Positions 21,919 through 24,260 of a stretch of DNA of 24,260 nucleotides are shown here, in pieces. The position numbers and the translations under genes are program-made. Numbering within the stretch: position 1 is the stretch's first letter; every line of letters begins with the position of its first letter. The notes under the pieces are model-generated. The model did no database searches. It was given only the letters and a program-made list of their open reading frames with translations, and was not told the DNA's origin. Source of the DNA: Trachelipus rathkii (lineage: Eukaryota > Arthropoda > Malacostraca > Isopoda > Trachelipodidae); contig JABUQX010065382.1 in assembly GCA_015478945.1 (NCBI GenBank), forward strand, positions 1 through 24,260. The letters run 5' to 3'.

Positions 21919-21947
21919 CACAAACACACGCGTCACGTGCGTTTGTG
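21919..21947. other. 12-bp near-perfect inverted repeat at the start of LTR copy B
   Basis: CACAAACACACG and CGTGCGTTTGTG flank a 5-base centre (CGTCA) with one mismatch. An E-box palindrome CACGTG lies at 21934-21939. It is in the LTR U3 region, where enhancer elements are expected. Copy A keeps only CACAAAC...GCAAAC here. Confidence 0.6.
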
Positions 21948-22162
21948 AGAACAGTTATTTTTTTCCCACCTCCGGGATTCACCAAAGTCTAAGCCGAAAT
22001 TACGATAGGGAATCCTTGTGAGACAATAGCATGCATTGTCATTAGCAGGTATGCAGCTGTAAGAGGCTAATTTGCCGGTCTCATGCTTACCTCTTTCAAA
22101 TCTCTGGTGACGCCTACATACATGTATACCGTATATGTTATTTAAAATTCAAATCTTTCGCG

Positions 22163-22185
22163 CTTCTTTCTTACAAAGAAAGAAG
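22163..22185 (+). other. Perfect 10-bp hairpin in LTR copy B
   Basis: CTTCTTTCTT, loop ACA, AAGAAAGAAG. The equivalent place in copy A (18514-18537) has a different sequence that also folds: CTTTTCCT, loop TCGCGG, AGGAAAA. The structure seems to be kept although the sequence is not. Confidence 0.6.
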
Positions 22186-22530
22186 ACGCCAAACAAAGAG
22201 CAAAGCTTGGTGGCAAGTGCCCGCCCCTGGGACACCGCCAAGTTAACTCGAGAGCAGTCCTTTGATAGCGCTCCCACAATGAGGAGTCGCCAAGTCCGAC
22301 CTCCCCTTTACAGGTCACTTAGATTAGGATTTCTTGCCAATTTTATTTGTTAGTTTTATGTGGTGTTATCATAATTTCTAACGACATTTGTGCATTAGAA
22401 TTACCTCATTTACTTAATTGCTTAAATCCATCTCTGTCAATTATCCATATCACTATTGTCAAATAAAGCACTACGTTGAAAGTAATTATTAATCTATCCC
22501 CTTGCTATGACTGTTGAAGTGATTTCAACC

Positions 22531-22531
22531 T

Positions 22532-22564
<33 letters not shown>

Positions 22565-22661
22565 GTATATTATTTTATATATGATATATAATATATATTA
22601 TAATATATTATATTTAATATTATATTTTATATATATATATACTATATATAATAAATGTCTA
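22531..22661. repeat. Imperfect AT-only tract
   Basis: TA blocks with TAATAT and TTTTATAT steps, containing only two or three G bases and one C. It replaces the last bases of LTR copy B and is followed by unremarkable AT-rich sequence to about 22890. Confidence 0.92.
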
Positions 22662-22891
22662 GAAATTTTCAACTTCAATAGACTTGTCATATTTTTTAGC
22701 GATTTTTTTTTGTCAGCTGATATGGAAAAAAAAGTGATTTTTAGATTTCATAAAATTCTGAATTATTTTTTTCTTTTTTACCAAGAATGTAAAAGACTTA
22801 CGCCACCTCAGCCCCACCTAAATAGGGCACCACGAACCACAGTAAAAGACTTTTAATTAACGCAGCACACACTGCACCGTAAAAGTTTTTA

Positions 22892-22925
22892 GCGCACCGC
22901 ACCGCACCGCACCGCACCGCACCGA
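22892..22925. repeat. (CACCG)n short tandem repeat
   Basis: Six uninterrupted CACCG (GCACC) units, with degenerate copies on both sides (GCACCGTAAAAG before and ATACCGCAC after). It marks an abrupt move from AT-rich to GC-richer sequence at the start of the satellite region. Confidence 0.9.
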
Positions 22926-22953
22926 AATATACCGCACAAACTCCGTATCTATT

Positions 22954-23349
22954 TCAAAATAGTTCAGCTCCGACTTTGCAGGAAATAATTTTTACTTTGC
23001 CAAAATATTATTTTAAAAAATTTTTCTCCGACTCCGGCTCCGGCTTCGGCTCCGGCTCCGGCTCCGACTCTGGGTCCGACTCCCGTTCCGGCTCCGATTC
23101 AGGCTCCAGCCCCTTTTCAAAATTGTTCAGCTCCAACTTTAAAGAATTACTTTCAACTGCAAAAAAATTTGTTCTTCAGCTCCTCTCCGGCTCCGGCTCG
23201 GCTCCGGCTCCAGCTTTTCGGCTCCGGCTCCGCTCGGTTTTTCAGCTTCTGACTTCGTTTTTCCATTTCAGAATAGTTTTCAGCTCCGACTTTGCAAAAG
23301 TATTTTTACCTGCAAAAACAAATTCTTTAAAAAAACAATTATACTTTGT

Positions 23350-23410
<61 letters not shown>

Positions 23411-24260
23411 TTCCGGCTTCCGGCTTCCGTCCAGCTCTGGCTCCGGCTCTGGCTTCCTTTTCTAAATTGTTTCAGTTTCCAACTTTGTAGAATTAGCTTT
23501 CATTCAAAAAATTATGGAAAAAATTTTGTTCTTTCAGATCGACCTCCGGCTCCGGCCTCCTACTCCATGCTCCAGCTCCAGCTCTGGCTTCAGCTTTAAT
23601 TCGTTTCCATTTCAGAATAGCTCAGCTCCGACTTTGCAGAAGTATTTAAACCTGCAAAACAATTTCTTTAAAAAAAATTTATACTTTACCTCTGGCTCCG
23701 GCTCCGGCTCCAGAGATTTCCCTGGCTCTGGGGCTCCTAGACTCACGACTCCTTTTTCAAAATTTGTTCATTTCAACTTTTGAATTACTTTCATTCTGCA
23801 AAGCAAAATTTCTTGGTGTAAATTTGTTTCATTATTTTTGCCTGGCTTGACCGGCTCCGGCTCCGGCTCCGGCTCCGGCTAAGTTGGACCCGAGGCACTC
23901 CGCGCTAGCCAGCCTCCGGTCCGGCTTGCACGGCTGTCCAGATGGTCGGAGTTCTCTGTTTTCCAGCTTGTTGGGATTCTTAGACACCATTTCAGAATAG
24001 TTCGCCCGGACTTTGGCAAGAAAGGTATTTTACTTGAACAAAAAAAATTTTTTTTTTTTTTTATAAAAAAAATTATACTTTGGCTCAGCTTTCCGGCTCC
24101 GGCCTCCGGCTCCGGCTTCCGGCCTCCGGCGTCCGGTCTTTTTCAAAATTGTTCAGCTCCAACTTTGGTAATTAATTTTCCACCTCAGCAAAATTCTCTG
24201 AATTTGTTTTTAAAAGCTCCATGCTACCGACATTAGACTTCTCCGACCTTCCTGGCTCCG
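22954..24260. repeat. Higher-order satellite: alternating linkers with CTCCGG-rich tracts, continuing past the window end
   Basis: Two related linkers alternate. Type 1 contains CAGAATAGTTCAGCTCCGAC followed by TTTGCAGAAGTATTTTTACC, seen near 22964, 23280, 23623 and (diverged) 24000. Type 2 contains TTTTCAAAATTGTTCAGCTC followed by CAACTTT.GAATTACTTTCA, seen near 23128, 23478, 23770 and 24152. Same-type spacing is about 290-380 bases. CTCCGG or CTCTGG tracts lie between linkers at about 23026-23112, 23178-23245, 23350-23458, 23545-23595, 23689-23738, 23841-23880 and 24082-24139. A segment at about 23881-23985 departs from the pattern. Open frames at 22976-23599 and 23514-23783 read Gly-Ser, Ala-Pro or Leu-Arg repeats across the tracts and also cross the linkers. 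They are best explained by the repeat. Confidence 0.85.
23350..23410. repeat. Pure (CTCCGG)n run
   Basis: About ten uninterrupted hexamer units, the longest in the array. The opposite strand is (CCGGAG)n, with GG pairs every few bases. These might allow two-layer G-quadruplexes. Confidence 0.93.

Larger units (their letters stand above)
18179..22532 (+). mobile_element. Decayed non-autonomous LTR retrotransposon, or two fragments of one LTR family
   Basis: Two related blocks, about 18179-18885 and 21909-22532, share their starts, ends and several internal words in the same order and orientation. Both have AATAAA about 65-70 bases before the end. The first is followed two bases later by a tRNA-Trp-type primer-binding site. 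This is LTR-PBS-internal-LTR architecture. The roughly 3 kb internal region has no reverse transcriptase, integrase or protease that I can recognise. It carries an (AAT)n tract, an inserted A-tailed retroposon fragment and short uncertain ORFs. The purine-rich stretch ending at about 21907 (GAAGGGTTGGGTATTG then A10) is in the right place for a polypurine tract. The two LTRs differ far too much (perhaps 60% alike in the middle) to be a young insertion pair, so they may be separate family members. Confidence 0.6.
21909..22532 (+). repeat. 3' LTR (copy B), truncated by a TA tract
   Basis: It starts TGTGAACCTGTCACAAAC just after an A-rich purine run. It matches copy A at AATTACGATAGGGAATCCTT (about 21998-22017), ACAATAGCATGCAT, GTAAGAGGCTA and CTCATGC, then more weakly through the middle, and very strongly at the end. 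Positions 22495-22532 differ from 18841-18878 at only one of 38 bases. AATAAA is at 22462-22467. The terminal GACGTCA of copy A is missing because the sequence runs into TA repeat at 22531. A 72-codon frame at 22135-22353 lies inside the LTR and is not considered a gene. Confidence 0.6.

Noticed and set aside
22976..23783. Two overlapping open frames of 207 and 89 codons with Gly-Ser, Ala-Pro and Leu-rich repeats
   Set aside because: They are translations of the CTCCGG satellite. The same frames run through the non-coding linkers, and no start, signal peptide or domain supports a protein such as a silk or glycine-rich structural protein.

Overview
The window looks like AT-rich, repeat-saturated nuclear DNA from an invertebrate, most likely an arthropod and plausibly a decapod crustacean. 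The grounds are: very high microsatellite density (TA, GA, AAT, CTCCGG), no dense bacterial-type ORFs, spliced-exon signals (polypyrimidine tract plus CAG acceptors, AATAAA sites), and decayed LINE, Tc1 and LTR elements of kinds common in crustacean genomes. The taxonomic call is inference only. Nearly all long open frames are translations of simple repeats and are not genes.

Layout. Positions 1-14200 are AT-rich DNA with no gene I can support. They are broken by AT-only tracts (2638-2737, 3454-3672, 5056-5956, 9688-9956), GA tracts (6498-6561, 12499-13235), a T-rich tract (13919-14015) and a few CpG-richer patches (about 1380-1740, 4130-4250, 11090-11240, 11420-11530). Positions 14285-15516 hold a 5'-truncated, frameshifted LINE: the reverse transcriptase catalytic region through the C-terminus and 3' tail. 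An AT tract (15517-15745) separates it from the 3' half of a dead Tc1-like transposon on the minus strand (15753 to about 16465).

Immediately downstream, at 16559-16931, lies the best host-gene candidate: two phase-compatible plus-strand exons that together encode a cysteine-rich PAN/apple-like domain, followed by a stop codon and an AATAAA signal at 16958. The rest of the gene is not recognisable in the window. Long TA tracts follow at 17245-17351 and 17430-17552.

Positions 18179-22532 look like one decayed, non-autonomous LTR retrotransposon or two related LTR fragments. There is a 5' LTR (about 18179-18885, interrupted by a TA expansion), a primer-binding site matching the 3' end of tRNA-Trp (18888), an internal region without recognisable pol, and a diverged second LTR (about 21909-22532). 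The internal region carries an (AAT)n tract, a retroposed fragment with a 62-A tail, and small unrecognised ORFs, one with a 153-bp in-frame duplication. From about 22890 to the window end there is a GC-richer satellite: a CACCG run, then a higher-order array in which two related linker monomers alternate with CTCCGG-rich tracts.

There is no operon-like organisation. The window is mainly a record of transposon insertion and simple-repeat expansion around the last exons of one probable gene.
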